A DNA stretch of 64,000 bases from Methyloligella sp. (GTDB taxonomy: Bacteria; Pseudomonadota; Alphaproteobacteria; Rhizobiales; HXMU1428-3). The notes beneath the pieces are model-generated. The model ran no database searches. It was not told where the DNA came from and saw only the letters and a program-made list of their open reading frames with translations. Positions 26,853-35,968 of this stretch are shown here, one piece after another; the first letter of the stretch is position 1, and the number at the start of each line of letters is the position of its first letter. Location of the stretch: NCBI GenBank assembly GCA_021604645.1, contig BQJJ01000010.1, positions 62,001 through 126,000 on the forward strand, given 5' to 3'. The position numbers were made by a program, and so were the translations under genes.

Positions 26853-27312
26853 TAAAGACGTTTCTGAAAAGAAGCACCGTGAAAAAATTCTAGAAATTAC
26901 AAAAAGCTGGATTGGTACTCCCTATCATCATCAGGAAAGTTTAAAGCATGTTGGCTGCGATTGTTTAGGCTTGGTGAGGGGAGTTTATAAAGAGCTATAT
27001 AACCAAAGTGCAGCGCCAATAAGGCCATACAGCAAAGATTGGGCGGAGCAAAATAAGCAGGAAACATTAATTGAAGCTGCTAATGAACATCTTCTAAAAG
27101 TAGCGTTTGAGGAGAGACAAATCGGAGATGTATTAGTATTCCGATTTCGAAAATGGATGATCGCAAAGCACACGGGCATTCTAACCGCGCCTGATAAAAT
27201 GGTGCACGCCATTGAAGGAGCAAAAGTAGGAGAAGTCCATTTAAACAATTGGTGGAAGCGACATTTAGCAGCTGTGTTTAGTTTTCCGCACACCCCCTTT
27301 AAAGACATTTAA
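26833..27312 (+). CDS. GTA tail peptidase, NlpC/P60 family (gp14)
   Basis: This cysteine peptidase sits at the tail tip and probably cuts peptidoglycan during DNA entry. Numbered from an upstream ATG at 26818, the catalytic Cys49 is in 'VGCDCLGLVRGVY', His118 in 'AKHTGIL' and a third polar residue, His130, in 'KMVHAIEG'. Either the ATG at 26818 or the one at 26833 can be the start; both overlap the hub gene. It matches TIGR02219 (RcGTA gp14), with normal length. Confidence 0.93.
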   Translation: MVQAKISKDVSEKKHREKILEITKSWIGTPYHHQESLKHVGCDCLGLVRGVYKELYNQSAAPIRPYSKDWAEQNKQETLIEAANEHLLKVAFEERQIGDVLVFRFRKWMIAKHTGILTAPDKMVHAIEGAKVGEVHLNNWWKRHLAAVFSFPHTPFKDI

Positions 27313-27349
27313 AAAACTCATCAAAATCATTCAATAAGAGGAGTGCAAT

Positions 27350-30300
27350 TTGGCAACCATTGCATTTAGTGCCGTTGGCAGTGCCATCGGTGGAAGCATT
27401 CTGCCGACTATAGGGCCGTTATCGGGTGCCGTTATAGGGCGCGCAGCAGGTGCATTTGCGGGGCGCTATGTTGACCAGGCCTTATTTGGATCATCCGGTC
27501 AGCAAAGAGTTTCTGAAGGTCCGCGCCTATCAGATCTAAGCGTCACAACTTCGTCGCAAGGTTCACATATTCCGCGTGTGTATGGAGCAGCCAGAGTAGC
27601 CGGGGAGATCATATGGGCAACAAATTATGAAGAAGAAATAATAACAAGAACACAAAGCACAGGGCAAAGCGGTGGTGGCAAAGGAAGCAGCACACCAAGC
27701 TCAACCACGAAAACAATTGAATATAATTATTTTGCCAATTTCGCCATCGCTTTATCCGAAGGAGAAGTTAGTCGCCTCGGTAAAGTATGGGCTAATGGTA
27801 AAGAGCTCAACTTATCTCGCTACACATATAGGTTCCATAAAGGCAGTGAAACTCAAGCACCTGACAGTTTAATTGAATCAAAAGAAGGCAGTACAAACAC
27901 ACCTGCTTATAGAGGCGTTTGTTACATTGTATTTGAGCGAATGCCATTAGCTGAGTTTGGCAATAGAATGCCGCAGTTGAATTTCGAAGTTTTTCGCCAA
28001 TTGGATGAATTTGAAAGTGAAATAAATGCCATCACTTTGATCCCAAGCGCGGGAGAATATGTGTATGAAAATGAGGAGCTCTTAAAAGACCTCGGCAACG
28101 GAAGTTCAGAACCAGTCAACACACATACCCATCAAGGCAAATCAGATTGGGACGTGGCAATTGATCAATTAGAAGATGATCTTCCAAATGCCAAAAATAT
28201 TTCCCTGTTTGTGAGCTGGTTTGGCACAGATTTACGGGTAAATAATTGTGAAGTAAAACCTGCGGTCGATAGTCAAGATAAGTTAATCTATGGTCGGGAT
28301 TGGATTGTATCTAATACCACTAGGAATGATGCAGCGGTTACAAGCCTTGACAATGGGCGTCCAGCTTACGGCGGAACACCCTCAGACGAAACGATCATAA
28401 ATGCGATCACTGATTTAAACTCAAGAGGTCTGAAGGTGGCCTTTAATCCATTTTTGTTGATGGATATTGAGGCCTCTAATAGTCTGCCGGACCCTTACAC
28501 AGGCAATCCTTATCAACCAAGATATCCCTGGCGCGGGCGTATAACAGTTGACCCAGCCCCAGGTCAACCATCAACGCCAGATAAAACAACAGGGGCAATT
28601 GCTCAGTTAAATAATTTTGTTGGTCAAGCAGCCATAAATGATTTTGTCACGTCATCAAACTCAGTGACTTATCAAGGGCCAACTGAATGGACATGGCGCC
28701 GAATGGTTCTCCATTATGCCCATCTTTGCCAAGTTGCTGGCGGTGTGGACAGTTTTATAATTGGTTCTGAATTGCGGGGGCTAACAACAATCCGCGATGA
28801 AGCAAATAACTTTCCCTTTGTGTCAGCGTTAAAACAATTAGCCACAGATGTGAAAGCCATTCTTGGCTCTAGTTGTAAAGTCACATATGCCGCAGATTGG
28901 TCAGAATATTTTGGCTATCAACCAACGGATGGTTCAAACGATGTATATTTCCACTTAGATGAATTATGGAGCGCCCAAGAGATAGACGCAATTGGGATCG
29001 ATTGTTATTGGCCCCTCTCGGATTGGCAAACTGGCACCAATCATTTGGATGCAGCTCAATATAATTCTATCTATGAACAAGACTACCTGCAAGGTAATAT
29101 CTTTGGCGGCGAAGGCTATGATTGGTATTACGCAAGTGAACAAGATCGAACAGATCAAATAAGAACGCCTATCACTGATGGTTTAAATAAACCCTGGGTG
29201 TTTCGATATAAAGATATTACGTCTTGGTGGTCCAATCAGCACTATAATCGCCCAAATGGAACAGAGGTGACAACAGCCACCAATTGGGCGCCTCAATCAA
29301 AACCAATTTGGTTGATGGAGGTAGGTTGCCCGGCCATTCATTTTGGTAGCAATCAGCCCAATGTGTTTGTTGACCCCAAAAGTTCTGAAAGTAAATTTCC
29401 ATATCACTCTGATGGAGGCCGCGATGATTACATTCAAAGACAATATATCAAAGCGATAAATCAGTTTTTCACTCCGGGTTCAGAAACTTTTATCGAAACC
29501 AATAATCCTCAATCAAGCCAGTATCAAGGACGTATGGTCGATCATGAAAGGATTTATATTTACACTTGGGACGCGAGACCCTATCCAGCATTTCCTGCCA
29601 ATACTGAAATTTGGGGAGACGGAGAAAATTGGTTAAAAGGTCACTGGCTAACAGGACGAACGGGAAACATTGCGTTAAGCGCCTTGGTCACCCAAATTTT
29701 ATTGGACTATCAGTTCACTAAGTTCGAACTGACAGAATTAGATGGCATCATCGGTGGCTATGTCATAGATCGCATCATGCCGGCACGAGATGCATTGCAA
29801 CCGCTTGAGCTGGCACATTTCTTTGATAGCTATGAGAGTGAAGGTCAAATTAAATTTCGACACCGCGCTAAAAGCGAAACCAATGTAGAGCTATCACCAG
29901 AACAGCTGGTGGAAGTTAAAGGTGAAACACCTCTCTTTGAGTTAACAAGAGCCCAAGAATCTGAATTGCCGCGCTCGGCCAAAATTACATTCATCGATGG
30001 CAAGCAAGATTATAGAAACCGAACACTTGAGGGCCAACGAACGGTAGGTAAAACAAATCGAGTAGCCACTGCAGACCTGCCTATTGTTATGGATTCTGAC
30101 TTAGTCCAGTCTCTTGCCAATAAATGGGTGCATGAAAGTTGGTCAAGTAGAGAAGAGGGCAGTTTTATCCTGCCTCCTAGCCAAATGGCATTAGAGCCAA
30201 CAGATAGCATCTCTTTAAATGTCGGGGGTAACAATAAACATCTACGTATTACAGAAATTAACGATCAAAACTCAAGGGCGATACAAGCCAAGTCGATTGA

Positions 30301-31306
30301 TTTCAATATCTATAATGAAACTATAAATTCAGCAACGCTACCAACAAACACTTTACCAACACTTTATGGTCCCTCCAACGTTAAGTTTTATGACTTTCCC
30401 CTCCTAAGGGAAGAACATGTTGCTCACCAACCCTATATAGCAGCACAGCAAAAGCCTTGGCCAGGCAGTGTAGCAGCTTATAATTCCCCAAGTGATGATG
30501 GGTATCAATTAAACACACTGTTAAACGCACCAGCAAGAATGGGTATTTCTCAAACAACACTTAATATCGGACCGGTTGGGCGCTGGGATTATGGCAATGT
30601 CCTTCAAATCCAGATGGCATATGGTGAGTTGTCATCTATTGAAAAAGAGGCGCTTTTTTCAGGCAGTAATTTAGCAGCTATAGAACATGACAATGGTTTA
30701 TGGGAAATCATCCAATTTTTAAACGCCAACCTCATTGGAGAAAACACTTATGAGTTGTCAGGGTTCTTAAGAGCACAAGGCGGCACGGAAGATGCGCTTG
30801 ATCAACCGGCAAGCACAGGGGCTGACTTTATCCTTATTGATGAAGCTTTAGCGCAAGCCAACCTAACACTTGAAGAAGTCGGCTTAGAGTTGAACTGGCG
30901 TTATGGTCCAGCTCAATACACACTTGGCCACCCGTCATTTCAAACAGAAACTATTTCCTTCACCAAAAGAGGCATGAAGCCATTTAGTCCCGTCCATATC
31001 AAAGGACAAAACAACAACGGTGATGTGCTTATCAGCTGGATACGTAGAAGTCGTATTGGCGGCGATAGTTGGGAGCTAAATGAAATCCCATTGGGAGAAG
31101 AAATGGAAAGTTATGTTGTCGATATCATGAGTGGAGAGACCGTTGTCAGAACTCTACAAGCAACAAGCCCACAGGTCACATATTCTGAAGCGGATCAAAT
31201 TTCTGATTGGGGAACCATACAAGCAAGCTACACCATCCGTGTATATCAACTTTCCGAAATTTATGGTCGAGGAACAGCAGGTGAAGCAACGATAATAAAT
31301 GAATAA
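27350..31306 (+). CDS. GTA TIM-barrel host-interaction / megatron tail protein (gp15)
   Basis: At 1318 residues this is the largest GTA protein and the tail-tip 'megatron' (RcGTA gp15). The N-terminal region is glycine- and alanine-rich and hydrophobic (about 1-45), then comes a phage-tail_3-like part, and a GTA TIM-barrel domain between about 430 and 760 ('WTWRRMVLHYAHLCQVAGGV', 'IGSELRGLT', 'DAIGIDCYWPLSDW', 'KPIWLMEVGCPAIHFG'). The C-terminal third resembles baseplate hub domains. A TTG start is used because a GAGGAG ribosome-binding site lies just before it. It very likely contacts the recipient surface and forms the channel for DNA. Confidence 0.95.
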   Translation: MATIAFSAVGSAIGGSILPTIGPLSGAVIGRAAGAFAGRYVDQALFGSSGQQRVSEGPRLSDLSVTTSSQGSHIPRVYGAARVAGEIIWATNYEEEIITRTQSTGQSGGGKGSSTPSSTTKTIEYNYFANFAIALSEGEVSRLGKVWANGKELNLSRYTYRFHKGSETQAPDSLIESKEGSTNTPAYRGVCYIVFERMPLAEFGNRMPQLNFEVFRQLDEFESEINAITLIPSAGEYVYENEELLKDLGNGSSEPVNTHTHQGKSDWDVAIDQLEDDLPNAKNISLFVSWFGTDLRVNNCEVKPAVDSQDKLIYGRDWIVSNTTRNDAAVTSLDNGRPAYGGTPSDETIINAITDLNSRGLKVAFNPFLLMDIEASNSLPDPYTGNPYQPRYPWRGRITVDPAPGQPSTPDKTTGAIAQLNNFVGQAAINDFVTSSNSVTYQGPTEWTWRRMVLHYAHLCQVAGGVDSFIIGSELRGLTTIRDEANNFPFVSALKQLATDVKAILGSSCKVTYAADWSEYFGYQPTDGSNDVYFHLDELWSAQEIDAIGIDCYWPLSDWQTGTNHLDAAQYNSIYEQDYLQGNIFGGEGYDWYYASEQDRTDQIRTPITDGLNKPWVFRYKDITSWWSNQHYNRPNGTEVTTATNWAPQSKPIWLMEVGCPAIHFGSNQPNVFVDPKSSESKFPYHSDGGRDDYIQRQYIKAINQFFTPGSETFIETNNPQSSQYQGRMVDHERIYIYTWDARPYPAFPANTEIWGDGENWLKGHWLTGRTGNIALSALVTQILLDYQFTKFELTELDGIIGGYVIDRIMPARDALQPLELAHFFDSYESEGQIKFRHRAKSETNVELSPEQLVEVKGETPLFELTRAQESELPRSAKITFIDGKQDYRNRTLEGQRTVGKTNRVATADLPIVMDSDLVQSLANKWVHESWSSREEGSFILPPSQMALEPTDSISLNVGGNNKHLRITEINDQNSRAIQAKSIDFNIYNETINSATLPTNTLPTLYGPSNVKFYDFPLLREEHVAHQPYIAAQQKPWPGSVAAYNSPSDDGYQLNTLLNAPARMGISQTTLNIGPVGRWDYGNVLQIQMAYGELSSIEKEALFSGSNLAAIEHDNGLWEIIQFLNANLIGENTYELSGFLRAQGGTEDALDQPASTGADFILIDEALAQANLTLEEVGLELNWRYGPAQYTLGHPSFQTETISFTKRGMKPFSPVHIKGQNNNGDVLISWIRRSRIGGDSWELNEIPLGEEMESYVVDIMSGETVVRTLQATSPQVTYSEADQISDWGTIQASYTIRVYQLSEIYGRGTAGEATIINE

Positions 31307-31375
31307 TCTTAAAATCACCTAGAGGTTAAGTCCTAAATTTTAAAACAAGGGTTACAACAATAAAAGGAAGCAAGA

Positions 31376-31585
31376 ATGCCATTTGGTAACCAACTGCACC
31401 AACCAACAGGAACTATTCAAGATAGCGTAATTGCAAGCAGTTTAATTTCAGCACCAGCCTGGGGAGCATGGCTAAATGAATTAAATGGCGTGCTAACAAC
31501 CCTCTCACTCTTAGTCGGTCTAATTATAGGTATACATCGCCTATGGGTTGTCTATAGCGCGCCAAGAAGCAAATCTAAAGATTAA
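31376..31585 (+). CDS. Small membrane protein in GTA lysis region (holin candidate)
   Basis: This 69-residue protein has one clear hydrophobic helix (about residues 37-56, 'LTTLSLLVGLIIGIHRLWVV') and a short basic C-terminus, features compatible with a single-span holin or holin regulator. A strong AAGGA ribosome-binding site precedes the ATG. It sits between the tail megatron gene and the three-domain lysin, 10 bp upstream of the latter. I recognise no family; the role is inferred from size, topology and position. Confidence 0.65.
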   Translation: MPFGNQLHQPTGTIQDSVIASSLISAPAWGAWLNELNGVLTTLSLLVGLIIGIHRLWVVYSAPRSKSKD

Positions 31586-31595
31586 AGAGATAAAC

Positions 31596-32945
31596 ATGGA
31601 CGTAAACGAACAACCAGATATTCCCCTTTGGCTTCAATACGCTCTTGAAGAACTCGAAGTTAGTGAGCTTGGTAAAGGATCTGAAAATCCTAGAATTTTA
31701 GAATATTTCAATGAAGTTAATCACCCAGGCGTTGTGAAAGATGAAACACCATGGTGTGCAGCTTTTATAGGCGCAATGTTGGAGCGCGCAGGTATAAAAA
31801 GCACGAAAAGTCTAATGGCCAGGTCGTATTTAAGTTGGGGGCAAAAAGAAAGAGAAGAAAAATTAGGCTCAGTAGCAATTTTAAAACGAGGAAACAATGA
31901 GGTGTTTGGTCATGTCGGATTTGTCATTTCATCAACAAAGGATCAAATCCAATTACTCTCAGGAAACCAGAGCAATAAAGTCTCCATTGCAACCTTCAGA
32001 AAAGATCAACTGATAGATTTACGCTGGCCACTAACTGAAACAACAACGATGCAGGATGCGCAAAAAAAAGAGAATGAGACCAACCTTAAAACAAGGTTTC
32101 AAATCGCCCTAGCTCATGTCTTAAAAGTAGAAGGAGGATGGTCAAATCACAAGGATGATAAAGGGGGACCAACCTATAAAGGAATTACTTTAAATACATA
32201 TCAAAGAGCCAAGAAAGACGGCGTACTCCCTCAATATAACGGAAATGAAATAGAAGCGCTTAGGAAGCTAACTCACAATCAGGTCAGTCTAATTTATGAA
32301 ACCTACTATTGGAAGAAGGCTGGATGCCAATATTTTTCCCTGCCTATAGCGATTGCACTATTTGATGCCTCAGTAAACCACGGCCCAATTAAGGCAGTAA
32401 AACTGTTGCAGTCATCCATCGGTGCTGAAGTGGATGGTGAGGTAGGTCCAGAAACAATCAGCTTTGCAAATAAAGAAGCTCTCCAAAATACGCTGAACAA
32501 TTATATTTCAGTTCGCCGCACTCATTATAAGCAACTCAAGCAGTTTAATATCTTTGGTAAAGGCTGGTTGAATAGGTTGAGCCAAACTGAACAAATCGCC
32601 AATAGTTATTTATCTAATCAATCTTACCCTCCCGAAAATTTTAATCTTCCCAAACGAAAGGTCAGAGTAAAAATGGAAACAACCGAGACATACGCTAACA
32701 AAAAGTGGTGGGGTGAATCCCTCACAGTATGGGGAACTATAGTCACAGCACTTTCAACCATCCTTCCGGTTATTGGTCCATTCATTGGTCTAGATATTTC
32801 AGCCGAATTAATTCGGCAATTTGGAGACACGGTTGCAAAACTTATCCAAATCATCGGCGGTGTAACAGGAACAACAATGGCTCTTTATGGTCGCTCGCGC
32901 GCAACGACAAAACTAACGCGTCGTTCAATGGAAATGAAAATCTAA
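31596..32945 (+). CDS. Three-domain lysis protein: CHAP-like amidase + GH108 muramidase + holin-like membrane domain
   Basis: The 449-residue protein joins three functions. Residues about 1-150 resemble the TIGR02594 CHAP-like family, with Cys54 (TPWCAAF) and His106 (FGHVGFV) as likely catalytic residues. Residues about 163-345 are a GH108 N-acetylmuramidase with the catalytic Glu179 in 'VEGGWSNHKDDKGGPTYKGI' and a peptidoglycan-binding-like 'VDGEVGPETI' segment. Residues about 360-449 carry two hydrophobic segments (about 376-398 and 412-430) and a basic tail, as in holin-like phage proteins. An inner ATG at residue 360, with AAAGG upstream, could give the membrane domain alone. It probably releases GTA particles from the producing cell. 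The domain order is my reading; the fusion has not been checked against databases. Confidence 0.85.
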   Translation: MDVNEQPDIPLWLQYALEELEVSELGKGSENPRILEYFNEVNHPGVVKDETPWCAAFIGAMLERAGIKSTKSLMARSYLSWGQKEREEKLGSVAILKRGNNEVFGHVGFVISSTKDQIQLLSGNQSNKVSIATFRKDQLIDLRWPLTETTTMQDAQKKENETNLKTRFQIALAHVLKVEGGWSNHKDDKGGPTYKGITLNTYQRAKKDGVLPQYNGNEIEALRKLTHNQVSLIYETYYWKKAGCQYFSLPIAIALFDASVNHGPIKAVKLLQSSIGAEVDGEVGPETISFANKEALQNTLNNYISVRRTHYKQLKQFNIFGKGWLNRLSQTEQIANSYLSNQSYPPENFNLPKRKVRVKMETTETYANKKWWGESLTVWGTIVTALSTILPVIGPFIGLDISAELIRQFGDTVAKLIQIIGGVTGTTMALYGRSRATTKLTRRSMEMKI

Positions 32946-32980
32946 CACTATTTAGAAAAAACAAGAATAGAGGAGACTGT

Positions 32981-33139
32981 ATGACTTTAAAATTATGGCT
33001 ACTATCAATGATACTTTCAATCATCGCACCGCATATTTTTACCCGAAAGGCAGAACCTTCCAAAAACAATTCAAACTATCAGCCAGGCAATTATTTTGAG
33101 CATACCATGTCAGCTTATAAACAAGATGAAAACAAGTGA
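32981..33139 (+). CDS. Small membrane-anchored protein at the end of the GTA cluster
   Basis: A 52-residue protein starts at an ATG with a good AGGAG ribosome-binding site 6 bp before it. Residues about 3-20 are a hydrophobic helix and the rest is polar. The topology resembles small spanin-like or lysis-accessory proteins, but no lipobox or coiled coil is seen and I recognise no family. It follows the three-domain lysin by 36 bp on the same strand and is probably cotranscribed. Confidence 0.55.
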   Translation: MTLKLWLLSMILSIIAPHIFTRKAEPSKNNSNYQPGNYFEHTMSAYKQDENK

Positions 33140-33220
33140 TATTAAATTGATCAGTTGTACCGTCTGTTTCATTATTAATTTAAGGCTCTAACTTTTCTTT
33201 TGCCCAGATTTGTCAATATG

Positions 33221-33264
33221 CTAAACAGGTTTATAATATTATTATAATTTTTAAATCTGTTTAG
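33221..33264. promoter_or_regulatory. Inverted repeat upstream of the FeuP/PhoP-like regulator
   Basis: CTAAACAGGTTTA (33221-33233) and TAAATCTGTTTAG (33252-33264) are inverted repeats matching at 12 of 13 positions, around a very AT-rich centre. The arms contain GGTTTA and TGTTTA, which resemble half-sites of enterobacterial PhoP, though the spacing differs. It lies 25 bp before the regulator start and may be an autoregulatory operator. Confidence 0.45.
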
Positions 33265-33288
33265 TTATTTAATGAATTGGGGGAACGT

Positions 33289-33960
33289 GTGCGCTTACTC
33301 GTAGTCGAAGATGATAAAGACCTAAATCGGCAAATAACAACAGCTTTGGAAGAAGCTGGCTATGTTGTTGATACAGCGCATGATGGAGAAGATGGTCACT
33401 TCTTAGGGGAAACAGAACCTTATGATGCCGTTATTCTCGACATAGGCCTTCCAACTATGGATGGTATTTCAGTACTGGAAAATTGGCGCCGCGCTAATTT
33501 GAAGATGCCTGTATTGATCTTAACCGCTCGTGATCGATGGAGCGATAAAGTTGCTGGTATGGATGCAGGGGCAGATGATTATGTATCAAAACCGTTTCAT
33601 ATGGAAGAAGTTCTAGCAAGAGTAAGAGCTCTTCTTCGGCGCTCAACTGGCCATGCAACAAATGAAATTGAAGTTGGCAATCTCCGGTTAGACACAAAAG
33701 CCGCCAAGGTCACAGTTGATGGCACCCTTATAAAACTCACCTCCCATGAATTTCGTCTCTTAGCCTATCTAGTACATCACAAAGATAAGGTTATTTCCCG
33801 CACTGAATTAGTCGAGCATCTCTATGATCAGGATTTCGATAGAGATTCAAATACCATTGAAGTGTTTGTCGGAAGATTGCGCAAAAAAATTCCATCAGAT
33901 TTAATCAAAACAGTCAGAGGCCTTGGATATTGTTTATCCACGAATGAAAATGAAGTTTAA
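33289..33960 (+). CDS. OmpR/PhoP-family response regulator (FeuP-like)
   Basis: The 223-residue protein has a receiver domain with the acidic pocket Asp8-Asp9, phosphoacceptor Asp51 (ILDIGLP) and Lys101 (SKPF), and a C-terminal winged helix ('KLTSHEFRLLAYLVHH', 'NTIEVFVGRLRKKI', 'IKTVRGLGYCL'). It is closest in pattern to PhoP and the rhizobial FeuP. GTG at 33289 is chosen because a GGGG sequence lies six bases before it. It overlaps the histidine kinase gene and so forms a two-component pair with it. Confidence 0.92.
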   Translation: MRLLVVEDDKDLNRQITTALEEAGYVVDTAHDGEDGHFLGETEPYDAVILDIGLPTMDGISVLENWRRANLKMPVLILTARDRWSDKVAGMDAGADDYVSKPFHMEEVLARVRALLRRSTGHATNEIEVGNLRLDTKAAKVTVDGTLIKLTSHEFRLLAYLVHHKDKVISRTELVEHLYDQDFDRDSNTIEVFVGRLRKKIPSDLIKTVRGLGYCLSTNENEV

Positions 33961-35329
33961 TTCACTTGCATTTAGACTATTCATCACCTCAACAGCCTTG
34001 GCTCTGATCATTCTACCATTGGCAGCTTATCAGCTGATTTCCGTTTATCGAGGATCTATTGAGGCCAACTTTGATGAGCGCCTGAAAGCTAACTTGTCTC
34101 TGCTCATTGAAAGCAGTTTACAGGAAAATTATGAAGCCCCCACGAAACCAAAACAGTTCGGAGGCTTCGCATTTACCTTGCCCAATTCTGGGTGGTATTG
34201 GCTAATCCAGCCTGTAAATAATGATACCTTACCTGTATATTCATCAACATCCCTCGGTGAAGAAAAGTTGAACCTCACAAAAAAAGAAAACTTGAATACG
34301 GCTGAAGATGGGACAGTAAAGTTCTACGTAAAATATGAAAGTGATAGAAAATTACGTGTCATAACCAGATCAATCACTTTAGGCACAGATGAAAAACCGC
34401 AAAGGTATGATTATATCGTAACCGGTGATAGCAGTGAAATCGAAGACGACATCATTGATTTTGCTTCAATGCTGACAATTACGTTTTTAATCTTGGGAGC
34501 CGGACTAATCGCTTCAACTTTCTTGCAAGTTCGTCTTGGGCTACGGCCCTTAAAAGTGGTCGAAAATGGCTTAACCGCTATTCGCGCTGGGAAAACAGAT
34601 CGTTTGGAAGGCAACTTCCCTGCTGAAATCGCTCCGCTACAATTTGAGATCAATAATCTTATCAAAAGCAATATGAATATTATTGAGCGGGCAAGAACTC
34701 ATGTTGGGAATTTAGCTCATGCCCTAAAAACTCCTCTAAGCGTAATGAATAACGAAGTTAGAGGGAAAACAGATCCATTAGCTGATAAAGTCGCTGAACA
34801 AACAGAAATAATGCAAAACCAAATCAGTCACCATTTAGACAGAGCTAGAATGGCAGCGAGAGTAGGGGTGGTAGGGAGCCTTACAGAAATCTCTCCTATC
34901 ATGCAATCATTAGAAAGAGCTCTTTTGCGAATTTATCAAGACAAAAATATAACGTTTAACCTTGAATGCCCAGACCAGGCCCGTTTCGCAGGTGAAAAGC
35001 AAGATTTTGAAGAAATCATCGGAAACCTGCTTGATAATGCTTTCAAATGGGCCAACAACGAAGTTTCAAGCAAAATAAAAATAGAATCAAACAAAATGGG
35101 TGAAACTGTGCTCAACATTACCATTCAAGATGATGGACCAGGTTTAAGTGATAAAGAGCTGAGCCAAGTCAAAGAACGTGGAAAGCGTTTAGATGAAACG
35201 AAACCAGGTTCAGGTCTTGGTTTATCAATTGTGAGTGATCTTGTTGATTTATATGGTGGAAAGTTTGATTTATCTCATTCTAAACTCGGCGGATTGCAGA
35301 TAAAATTGCAACTACCGGCCGGATCTTGA
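33944..35329 (+). CDS. Sensor histidine kinase (FeuQ/PhoQ-like)
   Basis: This membrane kinase is the partner of the preceding regulator. It has a first membrane helix (about residues 10-32), a periplasmic sensor region of about 130 residues, a second helix near 'MLTITFLILGAGLIASTF', then HisKA with the phospho-accepting His in 'NLAHALKTPLSVM', and HATPase_c with 'NLLDNAFKWA', 'DDGPGLS' and 'GSGLGLSIV'. The 'AHALKTPL' H-box is typical of PhoQ-type kinases. Two ATGs (33944, 33950) are possible starts; both overlap the regulator's end. The signal may be a divalent cation or osmolarity, as in its relatives, but this is unproven. Confidence 0.92.
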   Translation: MKMKFNSLAFRLFITSTALALIILPLAAYQLISVYRGSIEANFDERLKANLSLLIESSLQENYEAPTKPKQFGGFAFTLPNSGWYWLIQPVNNDTLPVYSSTSLGEEKLNLTKKENLNTAEDGTVKFYVKYESDRKLRVITRSITLGTDEKPQRYDYIVTGDSSEIEDDIIDFASMLTITFLILGAGLIASTFLQVRLGLRPLKVVENGLTAIRAGKTDRLEGNFPAEIAPLQFEINNLIKSNMNIIERARTHVGNLAHALKTPLSVMNNEVRGKTDPLADKVAEQTEIMQNQISHHLDRARMAARVGVVGSLTEISPIMQSLERALLRIYQDKNITFNLECPDQARFAGEKQDFEEIIGNLLDNAFKWANNEVSSKIKIESNKMGETVLNITIQDDGPGLSDKELSQVKERGKRLDETKPGSGLGLSIVSDLVDLYGGKFDLSHSKLGGLQIKLQLPAGS

Positions 35330-35494
35330 ATTTCCGCCTAACTTTGGTCAGAATTGAACCGTTGAAGTGTGACTTAAATTTAGGCAGATCTGTGTGAATT
35401 ACTAACAACTAAACAAACCTAGGACATGTTTATATGTCTAAGTTCATGTTAAGAGATAAGTAAGAGAAGCACAGATGGCATTAGATGAAAGTTA

Positions 35495-35968
35495 ATGAAA
35501 ATGAACATAAAAGCAATTGCTGCTATAATTTTAGCGTCGTTCGTTCTAACGGCCTGCTCAGGTAGTTTTAACAAACAAGACAGCGGCACCGTGATCGGCG
35601 CGCTAGCAGGCGGTATTTTAGGTAATCAAGTTGGCAAAGGCAGCGGTAAGGTATTAGCGACAGTCGCTGGTGCTGTTATTGGCGGTGTTGTCGGCAGTGA
35701 AATCGGTAAATCACTTGATGAAAATGACCGACGAGCCGCAGCTGAAGCTGAATATAGAGCTTTAGAGACAGGTCATTCAGGCAAAGCTATACCATGGAAT
35801 AATCCAGACTCAGGTCATAGAGGTGTGGTTGTACCAAAGCCTCCATATCAGGATCAGGGAAGAAATTGCCGTGAATACACACACACAATTTATATCAAGG
35901 GCGAACCTGAAATTTTAAAAGGTACAGCCTGTCGTTCTAATGACGGCACATGGAGCAAAGTCAGCTAA
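35495..35968 (+). CDS. Glycine-zipper outer membrane lipoprotein (17-kDa antigen / SlyB-like)
   Basis: The 157-residue protein has a lipoprotein signal peptide with lipobox LTAC (Cys at about residue 21), then a glycine-zipper segment (about 31-72: 'GTVIGALAGGILGNQVGKGS', 'VAGAVIGGVVGSEIGKSLDE'), then a short C-terminal domain with 'CREYTHTIYIKGEPEILKGT' followed by a conserved Cys. This is the 17-kDa surface-antigen pattern common in alphaproteobacteria. Such proteins insert into or stabilise the outer membrane. It has its own terminator downstream. Confidence 0.92.
   Translation: MKMNIKAIAAIILASFVLTACSGSFNKQDSGTVIGALAGGILGNQVGKGSGKVLATVAGAVIGGVVGSEIGKSLDENDRRAAAEAEYRALETGHSGKAIPWNNPDSGHRGVVVPKPPYQDQGRNCREYTHTIYIKGEPEILKGTACRSNDGTWSKVS

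Noticed and set aside
16528..33139. An active prophage
   Set aside because: No integrase, repressor, replication genes or attachment sites are seen, and gene content and order match RcGTA rather than a phage. GTA is the better reading.
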